DNA from: Sphingobacteriales bacterium | Lineage (GTDB): Bacteria > Bacteroidota > Bacteroidia > Chitinophagales > Chitinophagaceae | NCBI GenBank assembly: GCA_016219985.1 | Contig: JACRJO010000020.1 | Location: forward strand, 1-64,000 | DNA: 64,000 nt | Reading direction: 5' to 3' | In this document: one piece after another, positions 8,766 through 17,838 of the stretch | Layout: the number at the start of each line of letters is the position of its first letter | How positions within the stretch are numbered: the stretch's first letter is position 1 | The notes under the pieces: generated by a model | Seen by the model: only the letters and a program-made list of their open reading frames with translations | What the model was told of the DNA's origin: nothing | The model's database searches: none | Program-made: the position numbers and the translations under genes

Positions 8766-9611
8766 TTATTGGCTCAGGCGGAATGCCGTCGGGGTTTTGC
8801 CAAAATGTTTTTTGAACGCTTTGTTGAAATGGGTGATGTTTTCAAAGCCGCATTCGTAGGCAATATCAGCTACCGGTTTCGGTTTGATTTGTAAAAGCTG
8901 GCTGGATTTTTCCAACCGTTTTACCAGGATGTATTTAGCCGGGCTTTCATGGTACAGGGCCGAAAACTTTCTTTTGAACGTGGCTAAACTGGAATGGGTC
9001 AGCCGGGCCAGTTCTTCCATGGACAGATCACTGAAGAGGTTATTTTGAATGATCTCGTTGAAGTCATACGTGGCAGGGGTAAACAGGGACGAGATAAAAT
9101 CATGGATCGACCCGGCCTGTTCGGTCTTGCTCAGGAGCAGTAATAATTCTTTCAATTTTGTGGTGACCAGGTTGTCATCCGCCAGCAGGGGATTGTCAAG
9201 CAGGTAGCTGATACTGTCGATACAGGCTTTCAGCAGGGGCTCAATAGCTACTTTTTGGGTGTCAAAATTATTTTGAAAATGCTTGATGGATAAGTCAGCC
9301 TGGAAAAACTGTTTTACCATTTCCGGGTAAAAATAACCGGCAAGGGCAGAGAGGGTACCGGAAGGGGGATGAGGGTTCGCGGATAGCTGTTCAATGAAAT
9401 AATTCCCGCATTTTGACAGCATGGCATCCCCTTCATGGAAGGTTAGTACCCGGGTGGGTGTCCGGAACCGGAAAGCGCCTTTGGACAGGAATAAAAAGCA
9501 GGCTTCCTCCTCCTTGAAAAATTTGGGGATCCGTTTAAAGCCGGTTGTCATAACCACTTTTTCGAATACCACTTTGCCCTTGTATTTTAGGGTTTTCAGG
9601 TCTTTTACCAT
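8766..9611 (-). CDS. AraC family transcriptional regulator
   Basis: 281-residue regulator. The N-terminal part (about 1-170) has a cupin-like pattern with a putative effector pocket. The C-terminal 100 residues carry two helix-turn-helix units ending in the family signature F-N-K-A-F-K-K-H-F-G-K-T-P-T-A-F-R (about 261-277). The target is unknown; the neighbouring SRPBCC gene downstream is a candidate. It lies between gltX and the SRPBCC gene, all on the minus strand. Confidence 0.85.
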   Translation of the reverse strand: MVKDLKTLKYKGKVVFEKVVMTTGFKRIPKFFKEEEACFLFLSKGAFRFRTPTRVLTFHEGDAMLSKCGNYFIEQLSANPHPPSGTLSALAGYFYPEMVKQFFQADLSIKHFQNNFDTQKVAIEPLLKACIDSISYLLDNPLLADDNLVTTKLKELLLLLSKTEQAGSIHDFISSLFTPATYDFNEIIQNNLFSDLSMEELARLTHSSLATFKRKFSALYHESPAKYILVKRLEKSSQLLQIKPKPVADIAYECGFENITHFNKAFKKHFGKTPTAFRLSQ

Positions 9612-9649
9612 TTATGAAGCAGCGGGCTTATTGATTTTTTTATGGGTGT

Positions 9650-11182
9650 TTAATGAGGGGGATGCAGCAAATGCAGGGTTGTATGGATCCGCCTGATAGT
9701 TTCGGCTTTCCCCAATAACCCGGCGATATCAAATACCCCCGGTCCGAACTTACCGCCCACCAGCATGATGCGGAAAGGAAGCATCAGTTCCCCGGGCTTC
9801 AGGTCATTCACGGAGGCGATCTCCTTGAAATTATTTTCCAGGGTATGCGCATCCCAGGTATCCGCGAGTTCATAATTGCGGACCAGTTCCGTGAAGAAAA
9901 GCTGTTTGGCTTCATTCCACTTTGGTTGCACCGCGGCCATATCAATGGTTTCAGGCGCCGCGAAGAAAAAGGATGACTGCTGCACAAAATCGGTCATCAG
10001 TGTACAGCGTTCCTTTACCAGCCCGATTACGCTTTCCAAGATTTTGTCATCCGGGACAGTAATACCTTTTCCGCTCAGCAGGGTTTTAACCGCTGGCTGC
10101 AAACGTTGAACTTCCTGCTTCTTAATCCATTCGTGGTTAAACCACTTTGCTTTCTCGTAATCAAATTTTGCCCCGCCGCTGTGCACTCTTTCCATAGAAA
10201 ACTTTTCGATCAGTTCTTCTTTGGAGTAGATCTCCTGTTCTGTGCCTTCATTCCAGCCTAATAAGGCCAGCAGGTTGATAAAGGCTTCGGGCAGGAACCC
10301 TTTTTCTTTAAATCCTTCCGTGAGTTCGCCGGTTTTTGGATCGGTCCAGTTCATGGCAAAAACGGGGAAGCCGTATTTGGCGCCGTCGCGTTTGCTCAGT
10401 TTGCCATTCGGGCCGAGTATCAGGGGGAAATGCGCCCATTGCGGCATCTGGTCCAGGCCGAACAGGTATTTCCATAAGAGAATATGTACCGGGGCGGAAG
10501 GCAGCCATTCCTCCCCGCGGAAGGCATGGGAGATCTGCATATCCCGGTCATCCACCACCACGGCGAGGTGGTAGGTCGGCATGCCATCGGCTTTGAGTAA
10601 TACTTTATCATCTACAGTGCCGGTTTCAAAGCTCACGTCTCCCCGGATCATATCGGTAAAGGAAACGGTTTCATTGACCGGCATTTTAATGCGGATCACG
10701 TGACGGGCGCCCGCGGCAAGCAAGGCGGCTGTTTCCTCCGCAGGCAGTACCAGCGAATTCCGCATTTTCATACGGATCGTATGGTCGTACTGGGGAGACG
10801 GGTTTTCCGGCGTCTTATAATCCTGCCGCATTTTTTCCAGTTCCTCTGGTGTGTCAAACGCGTAATAGGCATGTCCTTCCTGCACCAGTTGTTCTGCGTA
10901 CCGGCGGTAAGATTCTTTTCGTTCGCTCTGGCGGTAGGGACCATAGGAGCCGCCGTGCTGAACGCTTTCATCCGGTTCCAGCCCGCACCATTTCAGGGTA
11001 TCAAAAATATATTCCTCCGCACCGGGTACATAACGGGCCTGGTCCGTGTCTTCGATCCGTACCAGGAAATCGCCACCATGTTTTTTGGCAAATAAATAAT
11101 TATATAAAACGGTTCTTACGCCACCCAGGTGCAGGCCGCCTGTAGGACTGGGGGCAAAACGTACACGCACTCTTTTGCTCAT
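9650..11182 (-). CDS. gltX: Glutamate--tRNA ligase
   Basis: Class I aminoacyl-tRNA synthetase that charges tRNA-Glu. The start at 11182 gives M-S-K-R-V-R-V-R-F-A-P-S-P-T-G-G-L-H-L-G-G, the canonical N-terminus with the HIGH-type motif. The open frame continues 83 codons upstream, but that part has no similarity and runs through a promoter box and into the divergent gene. The KMSKS-type loop appears as K-L-S-K-R-D-G. 510 residues is normal. A TATCTTTG box sits 7 nt before the ATG, so the message may have almost no leader. Confidence 0.95.
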   Translation of the reverse strand: MSKRVRVRFAPSPTGGLHLGGVRTVLYNYLFAKKHGGDFLVRIEDTDQARYVPGAEEYIFDTLKWCGLEPDESVQHGGSYGPYRQSERKESYRRYAEQLVQEGHAYYAFDTPEELEKMRQDYKTPENPSPQYDHTIRMKMRNSLVLPAEETAALLAAGARHVIRIKMPVNETVSFTDMIRGDVSFETGTVDDKVLLKADGMPTYHLAVVVDDRDMQISHAFRGEEWLPSAPVHILLWKYLFGLDQMPQWAHFPLILGPNGKLSKRDGAKYGFPVFAMNWTDPKTGELTEGFKEKGFLPEAFINLLALLGWNEGTEQEIYSKEELIEKFSMERVHSGGAKFDYEKAKWFNHEWIKKQEVQRLQPAVKTLLSGKGITVPDDKILESVIGLVKERCTLMTDFVQQSSFFFAAPETIDMAAVQPKWNEAKQLFFTELVRNYELADTWDAHTLENNFKEIASVNDLKPGELMLPFRIMLVGGKFGPGVFDIAGLLGKAETIRRIHTTLHLLHPPH

Positions 11183-11188
11183 AGACTG

Positions 11189-11196
11189 CAAAGATA
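11189..11196 (-). promoter_or_regulatory. Bacteroidetes -7 box before gltX
   Basis: On the minus strand this reads TATCTTTG, a perfect match to TAnnTTTG, directly before the chosen gltX ATG. It supports the short start. No clear -33 TTG element is seen at the usual distance. Confidence 0.45.
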
Positions 11197-11317
11197 GAAA
11201 TGGCCGGGGCAACCTGTGCAATGAATTTAATGAGTAGTTTTGAAGGATTCTTTCATGGTCAATAAAAATGAAAATAACAGGGAAGGGATGAAGCCTCTTC
11301 AGCGAAAACACCGGGGA

Positions 11318-11929
11318 ATGCCTTATCTGATCAGGACACCGTGGTGGCTGAAACGGCTCTATCCGCGCCGGGTCTGGAATATGGATACCGGGTCGAAGGT
11401 CATTTACCTGAGTTTTGATGATGGGCCGCATCCCCTCGCTACCCCTTTTGTGCTGGATGAATTAAAGAAGTACAATGCCAAAGCCACTTTTTTCTGCATT
11501 GGAAAAAATGTAGCTGTTCATCCCGCCCTTTATGAACGGATCCTGGCCGAAGGACATGCGGTGGGCAATCATACCTATGATCATCTGAACGGATGGAAGA
11601 CCGGCGATGAGGAATACCTCCGGAATATTTCGGAGGCTGCGGCATTGATTCAATCCCCGCTTTTCCGGCCGCCTTATGGAAAAATCAGGTCGGCACAGGC
11701 AGGAAAACTATCCCGGTACCGGATCATTATGTGGGATGTATTGAGCGGGGATTTCGATAATTCGGTTACGCGAGAGGGTTGTTACCGGAATGTGATCAAC
11801 CATACGAACAATGGTTCCATTGTGGTCTTTCATGACAGTGAAAAAGCGTGGAATAAACTGAGCTATACACTACCGCTTGTGCTGGAACACTTTAGCAGGG
11901 CCGGTTACCTGTTTTCGGCCATTTCCTGA
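11318..11929 (+). CDS. Polysaccharide deacetylase (NodB homology domain)
   Basis: Metal-dependent de-N-acetylase of carbohydrate esterase family 4. Motifs: S-F-D-D-G-P-H-P (first metal site), G-H-A-V-G-N-H-T-Y-D-H (H-x4-H metal site), R-P-P-Y-G-K and W-D-V-L-S-G-D-F-D. Family members of this type begin M-x-L-I-(K/R)-T-P-x-x-L-K-x-L-Y-P, so I favour ATG 11318 (203 aa). The frame is open back to a TTG at 11240, with other ATGs at 11255 and 11288. No signal peptide is evident. It probably acts on peptidoglycan or another N-acetyl glycan. Confidence 0.85.
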   Translation: MPYLIRTPWWLKRLYPRRVWNMDTGSKVIYLSFDDGPHPLATPFVLDELKKYNAKATFFCIGKNVAVHPALYERILAEGHAVGNHTYDHLNGWKTGDEEYLRNISEAAALIQSPLFRPPYGKIRSAQAGKLSRYRIIMWDVLSGDFDNSVTREGCYRNVINHTNNGSIVVFHDSEKAWNKLSYTLPLVLEHFSRAGYLFSAIS

Positions 11930-11961
11930 GCAAAAAATGAGGGAACTTCTTAAAAAAGTTA

Positions 11962-11990
11962 GGGCCTGGGTAGAAACCCTGGCCCGTTTT
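11962..11990 (+). terminator. Terminator after the polysaccharide deacetylase
   Basis: Hairpin GGGCC-T-GGGT / ACCC-T-GGCCC with an AGAA loop, then GTTTTT. It is placed 32 bp after the stop codon. Confidence 0.8.
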
Positions 11991-12038
11991 TAATCCGTAC
12001 CCTATGAAAACTGGTTTAAAGGTATAATAATTTTTTTA

Positions 12039-12938
12039 TTACGGCAAAGTAATTTGGTAAGAAACTCCATTTATCGTGATTACGGCCAGGTTATCGCAGT
12101 TCCCGTTGCCGAAGTTCAGTACGGCCACCCAGGGGCTATTGGTGCTGCTGTTCAGCCGGACGGTTTTGACCACCCCACGCACGATCCAGCGGCAATTGAA
12201 CCGCTTGACCAGGGGTTCCTGGATGCTCGAATTGAAGCTTACCAGCAGGTTGCCCCGCTTCACCTGCCCGTGAGAGGCGCCTTCGATCTTGAAGATATCA
12301 TCCATCGGGAGAACGGTACCCAGCCCCTCGACCTGGGTGATGGTTTTTTCACTGCTCCAGGCGATAAAATTGCCATTCGGCCGGGTCAGTTTGGCCTGGA
12401 GGATCAGGACCCTGAATTTCCGGTCAACGGGGATATTCGTCGAAGATACGGTGCTGATGTTGGTGATTTTATGCGTGCCTTCCACCTTCAGGCTGTCCAC
12501 GTAAAACCCGTCAAAAACGGTGGTGGCAGAGGCGCCGGGCACCAAAAGGCGGTTGGTATACTCAGTGATCACTTTTCCCCTGCGGAGATGACCATCAGGG
12601 CCTGTGCAGCCATTCACCCCGAAGTCCATAATGATCCGTACGGGGAAGGGGTTGGGGGCATTCAGCCGGACAACCGTAACTACCGGGCAAACATTCGGTC
12701 TCCCGAAAACGCCGGTTCCGCCGAGGGCCACTTCCTCATTCACGCCCATCGCGTCATCAAAGACCCCGTTAAACACGGATTCCGCTTCTGACTCGGATTC
12801 GCCGGAGACACGGGAAGCTTCAACCTGCTCCTGGTCCTGGGCAGTTTGGCTTTTTTCCTTCTGACAGGAGCTGATAATCAGCGTGGTAAAAAGGAAACCG
12901 AAGGAAAGGCAGGCGGCCGTGATAAACCTGATTTTCAT
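12039..12938 (-). CDS. Hypothetical lipoprotein
   Basis: 299 residues with a lipoprotein signal (L-I-I-S-S-C at about 21-26), followed by an acidic, Gln/Glu/Ser-rich linker and then a beta-rich body. Two similar short motifs, D-F-G-V-N-G-C near 125 and N-F-G-N-G-N-C near 280, suggest a repeated fold. I recognise no named family. An 88-bp inverted-repeat element sits about 31 nt before the ATG, and the same element precedes ispF at the same distance. The shared control is the most informative thing about this gene. Confidence 0.7.
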   Translation of the reverse strand: MKIRFITAACLSFGFLFTTLIISSCQKEKSQTAQDQEQVEASRVSGESESEAESVFNGVFDDAMGVNEEVALGGTGVFGRPNVCPVVTVVRLNAPNPFPVRIIMDFGVNGCTGPDGHLRRGKVITEYTNRLLVPGASATTVFDGFYVDSLKVEGTHKITNISTVSSTNIPVDRKFRVLILQAKLTRPNGNFIAWSSEKTITQVEGLGTVLPMDDIFKIEGASHGQVKRGNLLVSFNSSIQEPLVKRFNCRWIVRGVVKTVRLNSSTNSPWVAVLNFGNGNCDNLAVITINGVSYQITLP

Positions 12939-12969
12939 AAACTTACGTTTTGATTTGAGTTGACAAGTT

Positions 12970-13057
12970 ATACCGACGAGACATTAAAATTACATGGATC
13001 GGCCGGTGCTAATGTCTGTCGGTATAATACCGGGAATAATCACTGCAAAACTAATGT
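12970..13057 (-). promoter_or_regulatory. 88-bp palindromic element upstream of the lipoprotein gene (copy 1)
   Basis: Arms ATACCGAC-G-AGACATTA (12970-12986) and TAATGTCTGTCGGTAT (13010-13025) pair with one bulged base. A perfect 13-bp palindrome CGGTATAATACCG (13020-13032) overlaps the second arm, followed by a conserved tail to 13057. The second copy (50565-50652) has the same length, the same arms and tail, and a different 21-bp centre. Both lie 29-31 nt before a start codon in the same relative orientation. Confidence 0.65.
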
Positions 13058-13156
13058 CTGAAAGGTATTAGCTTCTTTAGGATGGTATCCCGGCTGAAAA
13101 GTTTAAGGGAATCTTAAAGTTTTTTGTGGAGTTTTGCAGGCTGAATCCCGATTTGC

Positions 13157-13945
13157 ATGAAACTGACCGATACACATTCCCATATTTATCTTCCTGAGTT
13201 TGAAAATGATCGTCCGGACATACTGAAAAGAGCTGAAAAAGAAGGAGTTGTAAAAATACTGCTCCCGGCCATCGATGCGGAAACCCACGAGGATATGCTC
13301 GGGTTAGAAGAGCAATACCCGGACCGCTGCCGCTCCATGATGGGATTGCATCCCTGTTCGGTGAAGGAAAATTTCCAGGAGGAGCTCAGGATCATCCGGG
13401 ATTATTTCGAAAAAAGGGCCTTTGTGGCGGTGGGGGAGACCGGGCTGGATTTTTACTGGGACAAGACCTTTACGGAACAGCAATACACGGCTTTTCATGA
13501 GCAGATCGGCTTAGCCCTTCACTACAATATCCCGGTTGTGATCCATTCCCGCAATGCCACGGATGAATGTATTGATGTGATCCGCCAGCACCAGCGGGGG
13601 AAACTCAAAGGGGTGTTTCATTGCTTTTCCGGAACTGCAGAACAGGCGCAGCAATTAATGGAACTGGGTTTCTATCTCGGTATCGGGGGCGTGGTTACGT
13701 TTAAGAACGGGGGGTTAGATAAGATTTTTGAAACAATCGGCCTGGAAAAGGTGGTACTCGAAACCGATGCGCCCTACCTGGCCCCGGTACCGTTCAGGGG
13801 TAAGCGCAATGAGCCGGCGTATTTAAGATATGTGGTGGACAAACTCGCTGCCATCAAACAAATCCCGGCGGAGGAAGTAGCCCGGATCACGACGGGGAAT
13901 GCGGGGGAATTGTTTTCCATACCTGCAAAAGATCCTGCCCGGTAA
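13157..13945 (+). CDS. TatD family metal-dependent hydrolase
   Basis: 262-residue TIM-barrel hydrolase of the TatD/YcfH type (metal-dependent 3'-exonuclease and related activities). Metal-site motifs are T-D-T-H-S-H (residues 4-9), G-E-T-G-L-D, V-I-H-S-R, H-C-F-S-G and E-T-D-A-P-Y-L. Length is typical. The gene stands alone on the plus strand, divergent from the lipoprotein gene. Confidence 0.92.
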   Translation: MKLTDTHSHIYLPEFENDRPDILKRAEKEGVVKILLPAIDAETHEDMLGLEEQYPDRCRSMMGLHPCSVKENFQEELRIIRDYFEKRAFVAVGETGLDFYWDKTFTEQQYTAFHEQIGLALHYNIPVVIHSRNATDECIDVIRQHQRGKLKGVFHCFSGTAEQAQQLMELGFYLGIGGVVTFKNGGLDKIFETIGLEKVVLETDAPYLAPVPFRGKRNEPAYLRYVVDKLAAIKQIPAEEVARITTGNAGELFSIPAKDPAR

Positions 13946-13979
13946 CCTCATAACCCTGATTTAACGATAATCATTTTGT

Positions 13980-14810
13980 TCATTTACCAGCGGATAGTAC
14001 TTTTTTTATGATATTGGAACGACCTCCCATCCCGGAAGAATTTTGCGCCCGGATATAGGCCTCCGCAAAGGGTACATCGGCCTCGTATCCCCGGACAGTG
14101 GCTAATGTTTCATACATTCCGTACCACTCTGACGGATTTTGGGATGTATGCAGTAAAGTGGCTTTCCTTTTTATGGTCATTTGCCCGGTAATATCAATAT
14201 AGTCTGTGGGGGTAAAGGCAAATGTTTTTGTGTGGGGACTGTTGGTGGTCTCATAAAAGAAAAGCGAAAAGGAACAGCGTTTGTCCTGGAACACCCTCCA
14301 GGCCAGCAAACCGGTAGCCTGGTGATCCGCATGCACATCCATGGGCCATGGCGCCAGCACAAGACCGGGGTGCAGCTGAAGCAGGATCTCACCCAGTTTT
14401 GCAGTGTTGATGGAATCCGCCGCAAGGGATGCATCCACCGCTCCGAAAAATTGAACTTTTGCACCCAGCAGGCTGGCAGCATTTTTTGCTTCTTCAGCCC
14501 GGATCACCCGGGCTTCTTCCCTGGATTTTCCGGAAATCCCCAATTCACCCCCGGTCATGGTCAGGATAATCACCGTACTGCCTGCAGCCACGGAATTAGC
14601 AATCAATCCTCCGCAGGAAGCTTCCGCATCATCCGGGTGGGGCGTGATCACTACAATGGTATCCTGGGCCGTGCTTGTCCAGGGTATTAGCAGCATCCAG
14701 CAAAACATCCGGCGGGCAATAGATTTTTTGATCGTTATGCCGGGAATACCGGTAATTAATGAAAGAATACGTTTATTGGTAGTACACAACAGGTTTGTAT
14801 TTATTTTCAT
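13980..14810 (-). CDS. PIG-L family deacetylase
   Basis: LmbE/PIG-L metal-dependent deacetylase. The zinc motif P-H-P-D-D-A-E appears near 57-63 and the second site M-D-V-H-A-D-H near 156-162. The family includes BshB-type enzymes of bacillithiol synthesis and sugar deacetylases. This one has a hydrophobic segment ending in T-S-T-A-Q just before the catalytic domain, which looks like a signal peptide and argues for an exported enzyme, not BshB. The start is uncertain: ATG 14810 gives a long 49-residue leader, ATG 14708 (M-F-C-W-M-L-L) a short one. Confidence 0.82.
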   Translation of the reverse strand: MKINTNLLCTTNKRILSLITGIPGITIKKSIARRMFCWMLLIPWTSTAQDTIVVITPHPDDAEASCGGLIANSVAAGSTVIILTMTGGELGISGKSREEARVIRAEEAKNAASLLGAKVQFFGAVDASLAADSINTAKLGEILLQLHPGLVLAPWPMDVHADHQATGLLAWRVFQDKRCSFSLFFYETTNSPHTKTFAFTPTDYIDITGQMTIKRKATLLHTSQNPSEWYGMYETLATVRGYEADVPFAEAYIRAQNSSGMGGRSNIIKKVLSAGK

Positions 14811-14877
14811 TCCGGTCAGTTTAGAATGGAAGGTACTGTTAATCGGAGACTTGAAAAGTGAGTTACTATTCCTTTTC

Positions 14878-15450
14878 TTATGGCTGTACCCGGGTCCCGT
14901 TTGCCAGGTGTCCCAATCCTTTCTCCGGGTATTTTCCTGTCATCCCCGCGAAGAAACGGAGAATGGTTTTCATATCATTTTCTTCATTCGTTGGATAGAC
15001 CGGGTCCGAAAAGCAGACTTGCTTGTTTTTAAAATCCAGTCCCACCAATACAATGGGCACGCCTGCTTTTTCTGCGATATGATAAAAGCCGCTGCGCAGT
15101 TTGTCCACTTTCTTCCGCGTACCTTCAGGAGCCAGTGCAATTTTGAATTTTTCATTTTTACTGAACAGGTCAGCCACCTGGTCCACCATACCCTTGCTGC
15201 TGAACCGGTCCACCCCTGTACCACCCAGGGCCCGGAACAACCAGCCAAAGGGTCCGTCAAAGAGTTCTTTTTTAGCGAGGAAATGAATGGGGCCGGCTTT
15301 AACCAGTTTGCGGGCGGCGAGGCCGATAATAAAATCATACCAGCTGGTATGCGGGCCAACGGCCAATACCAGTTTCGGCAGTTGATGGGGGAATTGCCCC
15401 CTGAATTTCCAGCCGATGAGTTTCCAGTATAGTTTCCAGAGATAATACAT
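14878..15450 (-). CDS. 1-acyl-sn-glycerol-3-phosphate acyltransferase family (PlsC-like)
   Basis: 190-residue membrane-associated acyltransferase. The catalytic H-x4-D motif appears as H-T-S-W-Y-D (about 34-39) and the second block as E-G-T-R-K-K. It would acylate lysophosphatidate or a related lysolipid. The short length and the H-T-S-x-x-D form match a subgroup common in Bacteroidota. It stands 67 bp from the PIG-L gene on the same strand. Confidence 0.82.
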   Translation of the reverse strand: MYYLWKLYWKLIGWKFRGQFPHQLPKLVLAVGPHTSWYDFIIGLAARKLVKAGPIHFLAKKELFDGPFGWLFRALGGTGVDRFSSKGMVDQVADLFSKNEKFKIALAPEGTRKKVDKLRSGFYHIAEKAGVPIVLVGLDFKNKQVCFSDPVYPTNEENDMKTILRFFAGMTGKYPEKGLGHLANGTRVQP

Positions 15451-15806
15451 ACAGCGGCGAAAGTTAGGGGATTAAAAGGAAAGGAAAGCTGAGATCGGGT
15501 TGCTGGCGAAGAGAAGTACCCGGATAGTTAAAACCAGTATCTGGTTACTGACTTTTGATGTATCTCCAAATAACTTTGAGCTTTGAGCCTCGGGCCACGA
15601 GCCCTCCTTCGCTACGGCTATGGCGGGGCGGCCACGGGGCCGATAGTTCATTTCCGGTTCTCAAATTTCAAAGTAATCCATGAAAATGACCCTGACTCCG
15701 GGCCGTTCCGGGAACCAAAAATTTATTTGCCTTTTTATCAGTGTGCATGTATAAACTCACCAAATAGTTGCGGAAATGTTTATACCTGACCTGGGCGCCC
15801 GATGTT
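15451..15806. other. 356-bp gap with GC-rich intergenic repeat
   Basis: No convincing gene. Around 15600-15645 lies a GC-rich, hairpin-forming stretch (CCCTCCTTCGCTACGGC followed by TATGGCGGGG). It resembles the dispersed repeat found twice near 20.6-20.8 kb. Confidence 0.45.
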
Positions 15807-16229
15807 TCACTCTTCCTCGGCCACTTCTTTTAATGCTTTCAAAACCGGGTTCTCCTCTCCCTGTGGAGCTTCCTGAACAGCATTGGGGCGGTGATCCTCC
15901 TGGATAATTTCAAGTTTGGTCTGCCCGTCTTCTTCTGTCAGGACATAACTCATCGTAAAATAATTTTCAGGTTTGTCTTCCAGCCCGGGCCTGGGTGCAA
16001 ACAGGCTGTATTGTGCGAACGCTGTTGGTTTGAAAGCCAATACTTTTCCCCATTGCTCAAACACTTTATCTTCCCATGCGGTGCTGAATTTTATATCGCT
16101 GCCAATTTCCCAACTGGTCAGCAAATCACTTCCGTATTGCCAGCGTTTTACGAGTTCGGCTTTTGTCAGGGCGTCCCAGACCTTTTGCCTGGAGGCTTTG
16201 ATTTTAAGAATGGAGATATTGGTAGCCAT
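15807..16229 (-). CDS. SRPBCC domain protein (AHSA1-like)
   Basis: 140 residues from ATG 16229. The upstream 20 codons of the open frame are discarded because M-A-T-N-I-S-I-L-K-I-K-A begins the fold cleanly. The K-V-W-D-A-L-T-K-A-E-L-V-K-R-W motif is the AHSA1/START-like signature. A very acidic tail (K-E-V-A-E-E-E) ends it. Role unknown; such proteins bind small hydrophobic ligands or act as stress-related helpers. Confidence 0.8.
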   Translation of the reverse strand: MATNISILKIKASRQKVWDALTKAELVKRWQYGSDLLTSWEIGSDIKFSTAWEDKVFEQWGKVLAFKPTAFAQYSLFAPRPGLEDKPENYFTMSYVLTEEDGQTKLEIIQEDHRPNAVQEAPQGEENPVLKALKEVAEEE

Positions 16230-16666
16230 AAATATTCTTTTTTGAATTACTGAATTTCCGGTCTCATCATCCTGCTCCGGGAAACTCACCGGGGCAATAG
16301 TATTTTGTTAGGGCGTGACAACTTTGACCAGCTTACCTGCAATATAACAAAGCTCCTGCGTTTTCGCTATGAAAATTTACATAGTCACTTGTTTCTGCCG
16401 GCAGGATATTTACCTGCTGTGGCCTTGGTATCCGGTCATTGAACAGCAACTCTAACTGTAAGGTATCTGCGCTTCTTAAGGCAACGTTAAAAAGAACAAT
16501 TGACGTAATCAGCTGCCCCGAATGTCGGATTTACCCCCTCCTTTTTCATGGTGATGTTATACAATTGCAATAACTGAATAAAATGTTGTTGAGTGCCCTG
16601 TTTAAAGGACATGAACGATTTTATTTAGTTATAACTGATATATTTTATAATCTTAATCCAAAAAAA
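16230..16666. other. 437-bp divergent intergenic region
   Basis: It lies between the SRPBCC gene and the outer-membrane protein gene and must hold both promoters. It becomes strongly AT-rich after 16580. I do not see a perfect TAnnTTTG box or a gene. Confidence 0.4.
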
Positions 16667-17299
16667 ATGAAAAGTTTTATTTCTGTCATGGCGGCAGTAA
16701 GCCTGCTGTTTTTTTCTTCTGTAAGTGCGCAAACAAAAATTCCCAACAGGGCCATTCAGCTAGCCGGCGGGTATGCAAAGCATGGCAGCGGGGATTATAA
16801 CGGGGCCAGTTTCGGGGCTGAGTATATCCGCTATCAAACCCGGCGGTTTTCACTGAATTATAATTTCAGGTCTTCCATTAACCATGGTAAGGATAGAATT
16901 ATCATAGAAGATAATAATACAGGCACTACCAGGGATGGCTCCATCCGGTTTACAACCGCGGGTGTACAGGCGGGTGTGAACGGGGGATTTAGTTTTATCA
17001 GAACAGCCAAACATGAACTGCTTACCAGCCTGGGTGTGTTTGCGAGATACCAGTCAGCTTCGAATGGAACTGACGGATACAGGTTGTATTATCCGAATAT
17101 GACCGGTGTGCCTGCCATATTGGTAGAATACAGGAACGAGACCCCGCAGGAAACATTTGCTGTCGGGGGCCTGTTTCAGCTCCAGTATAATTATACAATC
17201 AATAACAGGATCAGCCTGGGCCTGGCAGGCGGGTTTCAAACGGATACCAACAGTGATGCAATTTTACAAGGGGGCATTACCATTGCCCGGCGATTCTAA
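16667..17299 (+). CDS. Outer membrane beta-barrel protein, hypothetical
   Basis: 210 residues from ATG 16667, chosen because a clear signal peptide follows (M-K-S-F-I-S-V-M-A-A-V then S-V-S-A-Q). The body has alternating strands, several G-x-x-A-G-G and aromatic-rich turns, and ends in F (I-A-R-R-F), as expected for an outer-membrane beta barrel. No specific family is recognised. Confidence 0.72.
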   Translation: MKSFISVMAAVSLLFFSSVSAQTKIPNRAIQLAGGYAKHGSGDYNGASFGAEYIRYQTRRFSLNYNFRSSINHGKDRIIIEDNNTGTTRDGSIRFTTAGVQAGVNGGFSFIRTAKHELLTSLGVFARYQSASNGTDGYRLYYPNMTGVPAILVEYRNETPQETFAVGGLFQLQYNYTINNRISLGLAGGFQTDTNSDAILQGGITIARRF

Positions 17300-17430
17300 G
17301 GACAGCCCATTCCCGGAACTGAACGCTGTGCAGATTGCCGGGTGAATCAGAAGAAGACCCTCCGGGTTGGTGTGAGACATTGATCCGGAAGGTAATTCAG
17401 GATGGGGTGATAGCAAAAGGAACCCGGTAA

Positions 17431-17838
17431 TCACTGCAAGGTCTTCAAAAAGCGAATGAGGTCGTTTTTGTCCTGTTCGGTCATGTTCCACCTCACCCCG
17501 ATATTGGCTTTCTGCCCGTTGCTTTTAATATCCGTATCGAGAAAGCGTTTAACCAGGGAATCGGTATAGGGAGTCTCGTGAATTTCCGGATTGGACAGAA
17601 ACGAAAATTTCAGAACCGCATATTTTATCCGGTCACCGTGTTTCCCATGACAGCCCTGGCAGTTTTTAAAAGTTCGTAAACCCGATCGGTCCCTGTCAAG
17701 GACTGCCTGGCCCTGGTTATTCCTTCCCGTTCTGTAGATCGTTTCCCCGTTTGTAGGATATATTTTCCGGGTACAGGAAATAATGAGTTGAAACAGGAGT
17801 GTAAGGCTTAAGAGGCAGGCGGTCTTTTTCATTTGCAT
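17431..17838 (-). CDS. c-type cytochrome lipoprotein
   Basis: 135 residues. A lipoprotein signal (L-I-I-S-C near residue 22) precedes a small class I cytochrome c domain with one haem site, N-C-Q-G-C-H (about 58-63), and a likely distal Met in R-W-N-M-T-E near the C-terminus. It would carry electrons in the periplasm. Its start overlaps the DUF1772 gene end by 10 bp, so the two are probably translated together. Confidence 0.85.
   Translation of the reverse strand: MQMKKTACLLSLTLLFQLIISCTRKIYPTNGETIYRTGRNNQGQAVLDRDRSGLRTFKNCQGCHGKHGDRIKYAVLKFSFLSNPEIHETPYTDSLVKRFLDTDIKSNGQKANIGVRWNMTEQDKNDLIRFLKTLQ

Noticed and set aside
11183..11431. 83-codon N-terminal extension of the gltX frame
   Set aside because: The canonical glutamyl-tRNA synthetase start is at 11182, the extension has no family likeness and it crosses a promoter box and the divergent deacetylase gene.
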